Shown here: positions 1 through 8,712 of the stretch, piece by piece | Layout: every line of letters starts with the position of its first letter | How positions within the stretch are numbered: the first letter of the stretch is position 1 | Assembly (NCBI RefSeq): GCF_017084525.1 | Contig: NZ_CP070950.1 | Span: forward strand, 3,968,001-4,032,000 | From: Conexibacter sp. SYSU D00693 | GTDB taxonomy: Bacteria > Actinomycetota > Thermoleophilia > Solirubrobacterales > Solirubrobacteraceae | Direction of reading: 5' to 3' | DNA length: 64,000 bases | The notes under the pieces: generated by a model | The model's input: the letters and a program-made list of their open reading frames with translations, nothing else | Database searches by the model: none | Told to the model about the DNA's origin: nothing | Position numbers and translations under genes: made by a program

Positions 1-825
1 GCCCTCGAGCTGCTCAAGCAGCGCGCGGCGGTCGAGGTCGGCTGGCAGCTCAGCGGCGACCTGCTCGAGGAGCTGCTGGCGGCGCCCCAGCCGGTCCCGG
101 AGGCCCTCGTGCGCCGCGCGCGGCACCTGCACGTCGACGTGACCGCGCCACACCGCGTCATCGCGCTCGGGCTCGTCAACGCCCTGGGCGACCGGCCGAC
201 GCGCCTGCTCGAGCTCGCCCGGGGCCTGGTGGCCAAGCGCGCCCTGGGCCACGGCAGCCGGGCCCTGGCGATGCGCCGCGGCACCGAGGTCCTCGTCGCC
301 CTGCCCGACGAGCTCGCGCGCCACACCGACGACGTCCTCGACGCGCTGCGCGACCTCGCGCGGCCGGTCGTCGGGGAGCTGCACGCCGGCGTCGGCTCGC
401 TCGACGTCGACCTGGCCGCCTCGGCGCGCGCGGCGACGTCCTGCCTGCGCCTGGCCCGCAGCGCCGAGGCGCCGGGGGCGGTCGTGCACTACGACGCGTT
501 CGGGTCGCTGCGGTTCCTGCTCGACGCCGCCGACGTGCGCAACGCCGCGCTCATCGCCCGCGAGCCGCTCGTCCCGCTCATCGAGCACGACCGCGCGCAC
601 CGCACGCCGCTGCTGGAGACGACCCGCGCGTTCCTCGAGGTGGGCGGCCACCACGGTCGGTGCGCGGCGCGCTGCTACATCGCGTCGAGCACGCTGAAGT
701 ACCGGCTGGCCAAGGTCGAGCACGTCCTGGGCGCGCACCCGAGCGACCCGGAGCTCGGCTTCCGGCTCACGCTCGCCTTCAAGGTCCACGACCTGCTCGA
801 GGTGCTCGGCGTCGACCCGGCCTGA
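1..825 (+). CDS. PucR/CdaR-type transcriptional regulator, 5'-truncated by the window
   Basis: The frame is open from base 1, so the start lies outside and only the last 274 codons are visible. The visible part begins with a helical segment (ALELLKQRAAVEVGW) like the linker before the GGDEF-like middle domain of PucR regulators. It ends, over about visible residues 205-270, with the family's C-terminal helix-turn-helix: TTRAFLEVGG, then SSTLKYRLAKVE, then a FRLTLAFKVHDLLEVLG helix. Family members bind DNA through this module and sense small metabolites through an N-terminal domain not seen here. The sequence next to the first helix (HHGRCAARCYIA) contains two cysteines where relatives usually have Asn/Ala, a minor oddity. 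No target is evident; the lipoprotein gene downstream is on the same strand after a 36-bp gap. Confidence 0.85.
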   Translation, partial: ALELLKQRAAVEVGWQLSGDLLEELLAAPQPVPEALVRRARHLHVDVTAPHRVIALGLVNALGDRPTRLLELARGLVAKRALGHGSRALAMRRGTEVLVALPDELARHTDDVLDALRDLARPVVGELHAGVGSLDVDLAASARAATSCLRLARSAEAPGAVVHYDAFGSLRFLLDAADVRNAALIAREPLVPLIEHDRAHRTPLLETTRAFLEVGGHHGRCAARCYIASSTLKYRLAKVEHVLGAHPSDPELGFRLTLAFKVHDLLEVLGVDPA

Positions 826-861
826 CGCGTCGCAGACGGCGTGGCGGGCATGCTGCCCGCG

Positions 862-2070
862 ATGCGCCGGACGCTCCTGCTGGGCGTCCTCGCCGTCGCC
901 GGCCTCGCGGCCTGCGGCGCCGGGGGCGACGACGACGACGCCACGGCGTCCGCGCCGGCGGCGACGACCGCCCAGGCGCCCGCCGAGACCGCCCAGCGCG
1001 GCGCGGGCGTGCGGCTCGCGCGCGTCGGCTCGTTCACGAGCCCGCTCTACGTCACGGCGGCGCCCGGCGACCGCCGCCGCGTCTTCGTCGTCGAGCAGGG
1101 CGGGCGGATCGTCGTGGTCCGCGGCGGGCGCAAGCTGCGCACGCCGTTCCTGGACCTGCGCTCGCGCGTCCAGGCGGGCGGGGAGCAGGGGCTGCTCGGC
1201 CTCGCCTTCCCGCGCGACTACGCCAAGAGCGGACGCTTCTACGTCTACCACACCCGCAAGGACGGGCGGCAGACCCTCGTCGAGCACCGCCGGGCGACGG
1301 CCGACCGCGCCCGGCCCGGCGCCGGCCGGACGGTCTTCGTGCATGCGGACCCGGAGGCCAACCACAACGGCGGCCAGCTCCAGTTCGGCCCCGACGGCCT
1401 GCTGTACGTCGGCACGGGCGACGGCGGCGGTGGGGACGACCAGCACGGCGAGCGCGGCAACGCCCAGGACCTCGGCTCGCCGCTGGGCAAGCTCCTGCGC
1501 ATCGACCCGCGCGCGTCCGGCGGCCGGCGCTTCCGCGTCCCGCCGTCCAACCCGTTCGTCGGGCGCCCCGGGGCGCGGCCGGAGGTCTACGCCTACGGCC
1601 TGCGCAACCCGTGGCGCTTCTCGTTCGACCGCCGGACCGGCGACCTCGCGATCGGCGACGTCGGCCAGAACGCGGTCGAGGAGGTCGACTTCGTCACCAA
1701 GGGCCTGGGCCGCGGGGCGAACTTCGGCTGGCGCCCGTTCGAGGGCTCGCGGCGCAACTTCGACGAGCCGGCGCCCGGCGCGGTCGGGCCGGTCATCGAG
1801 CACGCCCACGGCGACGGCTGGTGCTCCATCACCGGCGGCTACGTCGTCCGCGACCCCGGGCTCCGCGCGCTCGCCGGCCGCTACGTCTACGGCGACTTCT
1901 GCCAGGGCGTCATCCGCTCGGCCCGGCTCTCGGCCGGCGGCGCGCAGGACGACCGACCGGTCGCGGGCCTGCCGAAGGTCGAGAGCCTCGCGTCCTTCGG
2001 CGAGGACGCCCAGGGCCGGGTCTACGTCGTCTCGCTGAGCGGGACGGTCTGGCGGCTGGCGGCCGGCTGA
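862..2070 (+). CDS. PQQ-dependent glucose/sorbosone dehydrogenase-family lipoprotein (copy 1)
   Basis: This 402-residue protein starts with MRRTLLLGVLAVAGLAAC, a lipoprotein signal with a LAAC lipobox, so it is probably anchored outside the membrane. In-frame GTG 841 and ATG 850 also exist, but ATG 862 places the signal peptide correctly. The mature part is the six-bladed propeller of soluble aldose sugar dehydrogenases: GEQGLLGLAF, NHNGGQLQFGPDG, GKLLRIDP, LRNPWRFSFDR, GDVGQNAVEEVD and a late GGYVVRD...GDFCQGVIRSA block. Family members oxidise sugars or related alcohols with PQQ and pass electrons to the respiratory chain or an external acceptor. No pqq biosynthesis gene is in the window. 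A paralogue lies at 14555-15790. The 3' end overlaps the convergent acyltransferase gene by 49 bp. Confidence 0.9.
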   Translation: MRRTLLLGVLAVAGLAACGAGGDDDDATASAPAATTAQAPAETAQRGAGVRLARVGSFTSPLYVTAAPGDRRRVFVVEQGGRIVVVRGGRKLRTPFLDLRSRVQAGGEQGLLGLAFPRDYAKSGRFYVYHTRKDGRQTLVEHRRATADRARPGAGRTVFVHADPEANHNGGQLQFGPDGLLYVGTGDGGGGDDQHGERGNAQDLGSPLGKLLRIDPRASGGRRFRVPPSNPFVGRPGARPEVYAYGLRNPWRFSFDRRTGDLAIGDVGQNAVEEVDFVTKGLGRGANFGWRPFEGSRRNFDEPAPGAVGPVIEHAHGDGWCSITGGYVVRDPGLRALAGRYVYGDFCQGVIRSARLSAGGAQDDRPVAGLPKVESLASFGEDAQGRVYVVSLSGTVWRLAAG

Positions 2071-3518
2071 AGCCGGCTGCCACGGTCGCGCCGCACGCGG
2101 GCCCGCGCCTGCCACGGGGGCGGGGCGGGCGCCGGCGCGACGCGCAGCGCGTCGAAGGCCCGCTCGAGGTCGCGCGCGAGCTCGACGGCGTCCGGCATGG
2201 CCAGCTCGTCGGCGGCGACGCCGACCTGCAGCCGCCCGGCGTAGGAGATCGCGCCGATCGTCAGCGCCTGCCCGTCGAGCAGCGGGACCATCGGCAGGAT
2301 CGCGTCGAGCCGGCGGCCGAGGAGCGACAGGTGCTCGGGCGGGCCGGGGACGTTCGAGACGACCAGCGAGAACGACGCCGCCTTGGCGATCGCCCGGGTC
2401 AGCGAGCGTCGCGGCGCGGCGGGCAGCAGCTCGGCCGCCTCGGCGAGCGCCGCGAGCGGCCGTGCGTCGCCCCGGCGCTTGGCCGCGGCGGTGCGCCGGC
2501 GCAGCGCGGCGAGCGCCCGGGCGGGGTCCTCCTCGCGCACCGGCAGGTCGACGGCGACGAAGGAGATCCGGTTGCCGTCGACGTGCTCGCCCTCGCGCAC
2601 GTCCACGGGCACAAGCGCCTTGATCGCGGCGGGCCGCTCGCCGCGGCGCTCGAGCGCGGCGCGCATGGCGATGGTGGTCGCCGCGAGCAGGACGTCGTTG
2701 ATCGTCGCGTCGTGGCGCCGGCCCGCCTCGCGGACGGCGTCGAGCGGCGTGGCCGCCCACGCGACCGCCCGGCGGCGCGTCCGGCCGCCGCGCAGGGCGG
2801 TCGGCGGCGCCGGGCGCACGACGGACTCCGCGGCGCGGGTCGCCTCGCGCAGCGCCTCGGAGGCCCGGCCGCCGGCCGCCGCCCGCAGGGCGCCGCGCGC
2901 CAGGCCGGCGGCCCCGGCCACCCGGCGGCTCGCGGCCACCGCCGCCTGGCGTCCGACCGCCGGCGGGCGCGCCGGCACCCAGCCGTCGGTGCTCTGCGGC
3001 GCGAGCCCGTCGAAGAGCGCCAGCGCCAGCTCGACCGCCGCGACGCCGTCGACCAGCGCGTGGTGGACCTGCCCGACGACCGCCCAGCCGTCGGCGAGCC
3101 CGTCGACCAGGTGCAGGCGCCACAGCGGCGCGTCGAGGTCCAGCGGGGTCGAGAGCAGGACCGACGCGGTGGCGCGCAGCTCGGCCGTCCCGCCCGGCGC
3201 CGGGACGCGGACGTGGTGGACGTGGCGGGCGACGTCGAACGCCGGGTCGTCGGCCCAGTGCGGGTCGCCCAGGCCGAGCGGCGGGCGCGCGAGGCGCCGG
3301 CGGAAGCGCGGCACCGCGTCGAGGCGGCCGTCGAGGTGGCGGCGCAGCGCGCTGAGCGTCGGCGGGGCGCCCTCCAGCCGCAGCGTCCAGCCGACGTGCA
3401 TCGGCGCGCGGTCGGCGTCGAGGTCGAGGAAGGCGAGGTCGAGGGCGCTGGGGCGGTCCAAGGGGCGGCGCCCATCCTCGCACGTGGCCCCGTGGCCGCG
3501 ACAGGGGCACATCGCCAT
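2022..3518 (-). CDS. Wax ester synthase/diacylglycerol acyltransferase (WS/DGAT)
   Basis: This 498-residue protein matches bacterial WS/DGATs, which join acyl-CoA to diacylglycerol or fatty alcohol to make storage lipid at the membrane. It opens with the usual LDRPSALDLAFLDLD region, carries the catalytic HHxxxDG motif as VGQVHHALVDG at about residue 150, and ends with the family's PFAM-type C-terminal domain (NVPGPPEHLSLLGRRL, then a TIGAISYAGRLQVGVAADE stretch). Two in-frame ATGs (3518 and 3512) are possible starts. Its start lies only 29 bp from the divergent methyltransferase start, so the two must share a very short promoter region. The C-terminal 16 codons are antisense to the end of the sugar dehydrogenase gene. 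Confidence 0.93.
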   Translation of the reverse strand: MAMCPCRGHGATCEDGRRPLDRPSALDLAFLDLDADRAPMHVGWTLRLEGAPPTLSALRRHLDGRLDAVPRFRRRLARPPLGLGDPHWADDPAFDVARHVHHVRVPAPGGTAELRATASVLLSTPLDLDAPLWRLHLVDGLADGWAVVGQVHHALVDGVAAVELALALFDGLAPQSTDGWVPARPPAVGRQAAVAASRRVAGAAGLARGALRAAAGGRASEALREATRAAESVVRPAPPTALRGGRTRRRAVAWAATPLDAVREAGRRHDATINDVLLAATTIAMRAALERRGERPAAIKALVPVDVREGEHVDGNRISFVAVDLPVREEDPARALAALRRRTAAAKRRGDARPLAALAEAAELLPAAPRRSLTRAIAKAASFSLVVSNVPGPPEHLSLLGRRLDAILPMVPLLDGQALTIGAISYAGRLQVGVAADELAMPDAVELARDLERAFDALRVAPAPAPPPWQARARVRRDRGSRLQPAASRQTVPLSETT

Positions 3519-3547
3519 GCGGACCGTCGTGCGACGATGCGCCGCGC

Positions 3548-4618
3548 ATGCCCACCGACGGCCACGAGCGCCTCCTCGCCGTCGTGCGCGAGATGGTCCG
3601 CGAGCAGCTGCCCGCCGACCGCGCCGACGCGCTGACCGCCCGGATCGACGAGCACGTCGCCGCCATTCGCGACACGTGGCTGCTGCGGGGCGTGAACCCG
3701 TCGCGGCCGGATGCCGACCCCGCGTGGGACCTCGCGCGCGCCGAGGCCTACCGGCCGACCGAGCACGTCGGCGCGGTGCACCTCGAGCTGGGGACGTTCA
3801 CGACGTTCCCCGAGTCCAAGGTCGACGAGATGGTCACCGGCGACGGCCTGAGCGAGTTCATCCGCCTGGACTTCGACCGCGAGTACCGCCCGGACGTCGT
3901 CGGCGACGTGACGGCGCTGCCGTTCCGCGAGAGCTCCGTGGACCGCGTCGCCTCGAACAGCCTCTTCGAGCACGTCGCGCACCCGCACCGGATCATCCGC
4001 GAGTCCTTCCGGATCCTGAGGCCGGGCGGCGTGATGGTGGTGGTCATGCCGTTCGTGATCCACCGCCACGGCTACCCGCACGACTACGTCCGGCTCACGC
4101 CGCAGTTCTTCGAGCGTGCGTGCCGCCAGGCGGGCTTCAGCGAGGTCGTCGTCGACGAGGACGCCTCGAGCGGGCTCTTCAACGTCCTGCACAACTCGTC
4201 GAAGATGGGCGCGGCCGACCCGGCGCTACCCGAGGCCGCGGCGGTGCAGGCCGTCCACGAGGCGGTCGTCGGCCTCCTCGGCGCGCTGCTGCCGGTCGAC
4301 CGCCTGCTCCAGGACCAGTCGCGCACGTGGTTCCACTCCGTCCGCGTGCTGGCGGTCAAGCCCGGCGCCTACGAGCCCTCGCGGCGCCGGCGCGACACGA
4401 CGCGGCCGATCGCCGAGCGCGTCGCCGACCTCCTCGCCGACCCGGACACCAAGGCCCCGGTCACCTTCGACGGTCGCCGCCTGACGTGCGACTTCGCGGG
4501 GCGCTGGTTCCCGGTCGAGCAGGGGATGGCGGTCATGACCGAGCCGCGCGCGCTCGAGGGCCCGGCACGGCCGCTGCGCGAGCGCGCCCGCGAGGTCGCC
4601 CGGCGGGTGCGCGGGTGA
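3548..4618 (+). CDS. SAM-methyltransferase-like protein with degenerate Trm112-like C-terminus
   Basis: This 356-residue protein has a class I methyltransferase core of the Methyltransf_11 type: VGDVTALPFRESSVDRV, then LFEHVAHPHRIIRESFRILRPGG at about residues 140-160, then HGYPHDYVRLTP. The SAM-binding motif I is poor: where family members have a D/ExGxGxG loop, this one reads LELGTFTTFPESK. The C-terminus (about residues 285-340: VADLLADP, VTFDGRRLTCDFAGRWFPVEQGMAVM) resembles a Trm112-type zinc ribbon, but only one of the usual cysteines remains. The substrate is unknown. Its stop overlaps the start of the next gene by GTGA, so it heads a three-gene operon with a metallo-hydrolase and a molybdopterin enzyme. 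Confidence 0.82.
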   Translation: MPTDGHERLLAVVREMVREQLPADRADALTARIDEHVAAIRDTWLLRGVNPSRPDADPAWDLARAEAYRPTEHVGAVHLELGTFTTFPESKVDEMVTGDGLSEFIRLDFDREYRPDVVGDVTALPFRESSVDRVASNSLFEHVAHPHRIIRESFRILRPGGVMVVVMPFVIHRHGYPHDYVRLTPQFFERACRQAGFSEVVVDEDASSGLFNVLHNSSKMGAADPALPEAAAVQAVHEAVVGLLGALLPVDRLLQDQSRTWFHSVRVLAVKPGAYEPSRRRRDTTRPIAERVADLLADPDTKAPVTFDGRRLTCDFAGRWFPVEQGMAVMTEPRALEGPARPLRERAREVARRVRG

Positions 4619-5388
4619 GCGCGGTGGGCGGCGAGCCGGGCCTGCCGCCCGCGGTCACGCGCCTGCGCGCCGACAACCCCTCGCCGCTCACCCTCGACGG
4701 GACGAACACCTGGGTCGTCGGGCGCGACCCCTGCTGGGTCGTGGACCCCGGCCCGCGGCTGCCCGAGCACCTCGACGCGATCGTGCTGGCCTGCGAGGCG
4801 CGCGGGGGGTGCGCCGGGGTGCTGACGACGCACGCCCACGCCGACCACGTCGAGGCCCTCGAGGACGTGCTGCGCGCGACGGGAGCACCGCACCTGCGGC
4901 CTGCCGACGGCGAGCAGGCCGGGCCGTTCACCGCCGTGGCGACCCCCGGCCATGCGCCCGACCACCTCGCGTTCGTCACCGACGGCGGAGCGTGCTGCAC
5001 CGGCGACGCGGTGCTCGGCTGGGGGTCGGTGTTCGTGGCGCCCGAGCCCGGCGCGCTGCGCTCGTACCTCGACGCGCTGCGCCGCCTGCGCGCGATGCAC
5101 CTGCGGATCCTGCTGCCGGGCCACGGCCCGCCGGTCTTCGACCCCGCGGCGAAGATCGACGAGTACCTCGCCCACCGGCTCGAGCGCGAGCGCAAGCTCG
5201 TGGCGGCGCTCGACGCCGGCGCGCGGACGGTCGACGCGCTGCTGGACGCCGCGTGGGACGACGTCCCGTCGCAGTTGCGCCCCGCCGCGGCGGTCACCCT
5301 GGGGTCGCACCTCCACAAGCTCGCCGAGGACGGTGCCCTGCCCACTGGCGTGCAGTGGCCGCCGGGCGTAGCCTCGGCGGGTGCCTGA
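4615..5388 (+). CDS. MBL-fold metallo-hydrolase (LACTB2-like)
   Basis: This 257-residue protein begins at GTG 4615, which overlaps the upstream stop codon (GTGA). It has the DGTNTWVVG start typical of the LACTB2-like group, the metal-binding signature TTHAHADHVEAL (HxHxDH) at about residues 70-80, further ligands in VATPGHAPDHLAF and TGDAVLG, and the GHGPPVFDP motif. The C-terminus (DALLDAAWDDVPSQLRPAA onward) is the winged-helix tail found in this group. Relatives hydrolyse phosphoester, thioester or RNA bonds, so the substrate cannot be named from sequence. It sits between a methyltransferase-like protein and a molybdopterin oxidoreductase and is probably translated from the same mRNA. Confidence 0.9.
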   Translation: MSAVGGEPGLPPAVTRLRADNPSPLTLDGTNTWVVGRDPCWVVDPGPRLPEHLDAIVLACEARGGCAGVLTTHAHADHVEALEDVLRATGAPHLRPADGEQAGPFTAVATPGHAPDHLAFVTDGGACCTGDAVLGWGSVFVAPEPGALRSYLDALRRLRAMHLRILLPGHGPPVFDPAAKIDEYLAHRLERERKLVAALDAGARTVDALLDAAWDDVPSQLRPAAAVTLGSHLHKLAEDGALPTGVQWPPGVASAGA

Positions 5389-7579
5389 GGACCGCGTCAC
5401 CTTCTGCCGGATCTGCGAGGCGCACTGCGGCATGGTCGCCACGGTGCAGGACGGGCGCGTCACGCGCCTGCGCCCAGACCGCGAGCACCCGCTGAGCCGC
5501 GGGTACGCATGCCCGAAGGGCGTCGCGATGCTCGACGTCCAGAACGACCCCGACCGGGTCGTCACGCCGCTGCGCCGCGTCGGTGGGCCGGGCGACTTCG
5601 AGCCGGTCTCCTGGGACACCGCGCTGGCCGACATCGCCTCGCGGCTGGGCGCCGTGCGCGACGCCCACGGCGGCGGCGCGGTCGGCTGGTACGCCGGCAA
5701 CCCGAGCGCCTTCTCGCACTCGCACCCGATCTGGGTCAAGGGCTTCATGGAGGCGCTGGGCTCCCAGCACTTCTACACCGCCTCCTCGCAGGACGTGGCC
5801 AACCGCTTCGTGGCCTCCGAGCTGCTCTACGGCTCCCCGGGGCTGCTGCCGATCCCGGACCTGCGGCGCACGCGCTTCCTGCTCGTCGTCGGCGCCAACC
5901 CGCTGGTCTCGCACGGCTCGGTGCTCACCGCGCCGCGCATCCGCGAGCAGCTGCGCGACGTCGTCGACCGCGGCGGGCGCGTCGTGGTCGTGGACCCGCG
6001 GCGCTCCGAGACGGCGCGGGCCTTCGAGCACCTCCCGGTGCGGCCCGACAGCGACGCGCTGCTGCTGCTCTCCCTGCTGCAGGTCGTCTTCGCGGAGGGC
6101 CTGGCCGACGAGGCCGCGATCGACGACCAGACCACGGGCAGCGGCTGGCTGCGCGGCGCGGTCGCGCCGTTCACGCCCGAGTCGACGGCGGCCCGGACCG
6201 GCGTCCCCGCCGGCGTGGCCCGGCAGCTCGCCCGCGACTTCGCGGCGGCCGACGGCGCCGCGGCCTACGGGCGCACGGGCTCGTGCCTCGGGCGCTTCGG
6301 GACGCTCACCGCGTTCCTGCTCGACGCGCTCACCGCGGTGACCGGGAACTTCGACGCCCCGGGCGGGCTCGTGGTCGGCAAGCCGGCGATCGCGGCCGAC
6401 GAGCTGCTGGCCGGCGTCGGGCTGGACACCTACGGCACGCGCCGCTCGCGCATCGGCGGCTTCCCCGAGGTGCTCGGTGCGATGCCCGCCTCGCTGCTGG
6501 CCGACGAGGTCCAGACCGAGGGGGAGGGGCGGCTGCGGGCGCTGTTCGTCAGCGCCGGCAACCCGGTGCTCAGCGTGCCTGACGGCGCCGCGCTCGAGCG
6601 CGCGCTCGCCGACCTCGACCTCATGGTCTCGCTCGACCTCTACGTCAACGAGACCAACCGCCACGCCGACTACGTGCTGCCGGCGACGACGTTCCTCGAG
6701 CGCGAGGACCTGCCCGTCGCGTTCCTCGGGCTCTGCACGACCCCGTTCGTGCAGTGGACCGACCCGGTCGTCGAGCCGCGCGGCGAGGCCCGGGACGAGT
6801 GGACGGTCGTGCGCGACCTCGCCGACGCGATCGGCGTCAACCCGCTCCCCGGCCCCGCCCGCCGGCTGCCGCGCTGGCTGGCCCGGCGCGTCACGCCCGA
6901 GCGCCTCATCGACGCGATCCTGCGCCGTGGCCCGGAGGGCGACCTGTTCGGCCTGCGCCCGCGCGGGCTCAGCGTCCGGGCGCTGCGCCGCGAGCCGCAC
7001 GGGCGCGTCGTCGCCGAGCACGTCGCCACCGGCGTCCAGCGCGACCGCCTGCACCACCCCGACGGCCGCGTCCACCTCGACCCGGCGCCGATCCGCGGCG
7101 AGCTCGATCGCCTCCTCGCGCTCGGCGAGGCCGCGGGCGACGACTTCCCCCTGCGGATGGTCAACCTCCGCGAGCTGCGCTCCCACAACTCGTGGATGCA
7201 CAACAGCCCGCTGCTCGTCCGCGGCGGCCGCCGCCACGCGGCGCGCATCAACCCCGACGACGCCGCCGCGGCCGGCGTCGTCGACGGCGGCCCGGTCCGC
7301 CTCGTCTCGCCGTGGGGCGCGGTGGAGACCGAGGCCATGGTCACCGGCGAGATGTCCCCGGGCGCCGTGGCCGTGCCGCACGGCTGGGGCCACAAGGGCG
7401 GCTGGCGCGTCGCCAACGGCCTGGGCGGTCCCAACGTCAACCAGCTCGCCTCCCGCGCGCCCGAGCACCTCGAGCCGCTGTCGGGGATGGCGTGGCTGAC
7501 GGGGGTGCCGGTGCGGGTGGAGCCGGTCGTGGCGCCGGCGGTTGCCGAGCGCGAGGCGGAGGTGGCCGCGCCGGCCTAG
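5381..7579 (+). CDS. Molybdopterin oxidoreductase with N-terminal [4Fe-4S] motif
   Basis: This 732-residue protein starts at GTG 5381, overlapping the hydrolase stop by 8 bp. Cysteines C9, C12, C16 and C44 (FCRICEAHCGM, then YACPKG) form the [4Fe-4S] motif of formate-dehydrogenase/nitrate-reductase-type Mo/W enzymes. The bis-MGD domains follow (WDTALADIASRLG, VVGANPLVSHGS, VVVDPRRSETA, LFVSAGNPVLS), and the C-terminal molydop-binding domain is seen in RINPDDAAAAGVVDGGPV and HGWGHKGGW. Near the expected Mo ligand it reads TASSQDVANRFVASELLYGSP, with no obvious Cys or Sec, so Ser or Asp may be the ligand. No Tat signal is visible, suggesting a cytoplasmic enzyme. The electron acceptor subunit is not encoded nearby. 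Its TAG stop is shared with the convergent dehydrogenase gene through one CTAG. Confidence 0.9.
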   Translation: MPEDRVTFCRICEAHCGMVATVQDGRVTRLRPDREHPLSRGYACPKGVAMLDVQNDPDRVVTPLRRVGGPGDFEPVSWDTALADIASRLGAVRDAHGGGAVGWYAGNPSAFSHSHPIWVKGFMEALGSQHFYTASSQDVANRFVASELLYGSPGLLPIPDLRRTRFLLVVGANPLVSHGSVLTAPRIREQLRDVVDRGGRVVVVDPRRSETARAFEHLPVRPDSDALLLLSLLQVVFAEGLADEAAIDDQTTGSGWLRGAVAPFTPESTAARTGVPAGVARQLARDFAAADGAAAYGRTGSCLGRFGTLTAFLLDALTAVTGNFDAPGGLVVGKPAIAADELLAGVGLDTYGTRRSRIGGFPEVLGAMPASLLADEVQTEGEGRLRALFVSAGNPVLSVPDGAALERALADLDLMVSLDLYVNETNRHADYVLPATTFLEREDLPVAFLGLCTTPFVQWTDPVVEPRGEARDEWTVVRDLADAIGVNPLPGPARRLPRWLARRVTPERLIDAILRRGPEGDLFGLRPRGLSVRALRREPHGRVVAEHVATGVQRDRLHHPDGRVHLDPAPIRGELDRLLALGEAAGDDFPLRMVNLRELRSHNSWMHNSPLLVRGGRRHAARINPDDAAAAGVVDGGPVRLVSPWGAVETEAMVTGEMSPGAVAVPHGWGHKGGWRVANGLGGPNVNQLASRAPEHLEPLSGMAWLTGVPVRVEPVVAPAVAEREAEVAAPA

Positions 7580-8703
7580 GGGCCGACCACCAGCCGCCGC
7601 CGCGCGAGCTCCATCGCCGCCGTCAGCGGCGTGACGTCCCCGCCCGCCGCCGACGCGAAGACCGTGCGCAGCGTCTCGCCGATCCGGCCGACCTCGACCA
7701 CCGCGACCCCGGCGTCGTAGCCCTCGGGGCGCAGCTCGACGGCGATGTTCGTGATGCCGCCGGCGTTCACGACGAAGTCCGGCGCCCACAGGACGCCGCG
7801 GGCGTGGAGGAGGTCGGCGATCGACTCGTCGGCGAGCTGGTTGTTCGCGGCGCCGGCGATCGCGCGGGTGCGCAGGCGGGGGACGAGCTCGTGGTCGAGC
7901 ACGCCGCCCAGGGCGCAGGGGGCGAGGAGGTCGACCTCCGCGGTGAGGGCGTCCTCCGGCGCCATCCAGGTCGCGCCCAGGCGCTCGGCGTCGGTGCGGC
8001 GCTCCTCGCGGATGTCGGCGACGACGAGCTGCGCCCCGCGCTCGGCCAGGAGCTCGGCGAGGCGCAGGCCGACGTGGCCGAGGCCGACGACCGCGATGCG
8101 GCGGCCCGCGACGTCGGCGCTGCCGTGGGCCTGCTCGAGCGTCGCCTCGACGCCCGCGAGGACGCCGAGCGCGGTGAATGGGCTCGGGTCGCCCGAGCCG
8201 CCGCGCTGCACCGCCAGCCCGCTGACGTGCGAGGTGACCTGCGCGATGACCTCCATCGCCTCGGCCGAGGTCCCGACGTCCTCGGCGGTGACGTAGCGGC
8301 CGTCGAGCTGCGCGACGGCGTCGCCGAAGTCCAGGAGCGCGTCGCGGCGGCGAGCGTCGTCGAGCGGGCCGTCGGGCGGCAGCATCACGACGCCCTTGCC
8401 GCCGCCCAGCGGCAGCCCGGCGACCGCGGACTTGAAGGTCATGGCGCGGCTCAGGCGCAGCGCGTCGCGCACGCCCGCGCGGGCGTCGTCGTAGGCCCAC
8501 ATCCGGCAGCCGCCGAGCGACGGCCCGCGGACGGTCGAGTGGACCGCGACGACGCAGAACAGCCCCGAGCGCCGGCCCCGCCGGACGTAGAGCTCCTCGT
8601 GCTCGAGGGTGGCGAGGTAGCGGTCGATGGCCCGGACGCTAGCGGGTGGAAAGTACCTGGCACCTTTCACCTGGGCGGGTGGAAAGTACCTGGCACGTTC
8701 CAC
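7576..8703 (-). CDS. Leucine/phenylalanine dehydrogenase-family amino-acid dehydrogenase
   Basis: The protein belongs to the Glu/Leu/Phe/Val dehydrogenase family, which deaminates an amino acid with NAD(P)+. Seen are the substrate domain (TVRGPSLGGCRMW, ALRLSRAMTFKSAVAGLPLGGGKGV with the catalytic Lys), a YVTAEDVGTS segment, and the Rossmann domain (GRRIAVVGLGHVGLRLAELL). Homology begins around VRAIDRYLATLEHEELYV. Upstream of that point the only in-frame start codons are two GTGs (8703 and 8670), both inside the tandem palindromic repeats that fill the gap after the sigma gene, and neither has a clear ribosome-binding site. If GTG 8703 is used the first 22 residues are translated repeat. Length is 375 residues with that start. 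The stop shares a CTAG with the molybdopterin gene. Confidence 0.9.
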   Translation of the reverse strand: MERARYFPPAQVKGARYFPPASVRAIDRYLATLEHEELYVRRGRRSGLFCVVAVHSTVRGPSLGGCRMWAYDDARAGVRDALRLSRAMTFKSAVAGLPLGGGKGVVMLPPDGPLDDARRRDALLDFGDAVAQLDGRYVTAEDVGTSAEAMEVIAQVTSHVSGLAVQRGGSGDPSPFTALGVLAGVEATLEQAHGSADVAGRRIAVVGLGHVGLRLAELLAERGAQLVVADIREERRTDAERLGATWMAPEDALTAEVDLLAPCALGGVLDHELVPRLRTRAIAGAANNQLADESIADLLHARGVLWAPDFVVNAGGITNIAVELRPEGYDAGVAVVEVGRIGETLRTVFASAAGGDVTPLTAAMELARRRLVVGP

Positions 8704-8704
8704 C
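8645..8704. repeat. Two tandem copies of 27-bp palindrome (family 1)
   Basis: Copies occupy 8645-8671 and 8678-8704, separated by 6 bp (period 33 bp). Each has a 13-base left arm (GGTGGAAAGTACC), one central T, and a 13-base right arm close to its reverse complement (GGCACCTTTCACC in the first, GGCACGTTCCACC in the second). The array fills the gap between the sigma gene stop and the dehydrogenase on the same strand. In RNA from the minus strand several mismatches become G-U pairs. Confidence 0.9.
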
Positions 8705-8712
8705 CACGCGCG

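Noticed and set aside
660-3635. Long Arg/Pro/Ala-rich frames such as 660-3635, 21948-24932 (upstream part), 38890-42207 (upstream part) and 49352-53626
   Set aside because: They are antisense or out-of-frame shadows of well-supported genes, caused by the lack of stop codons in GC-rich DNA.
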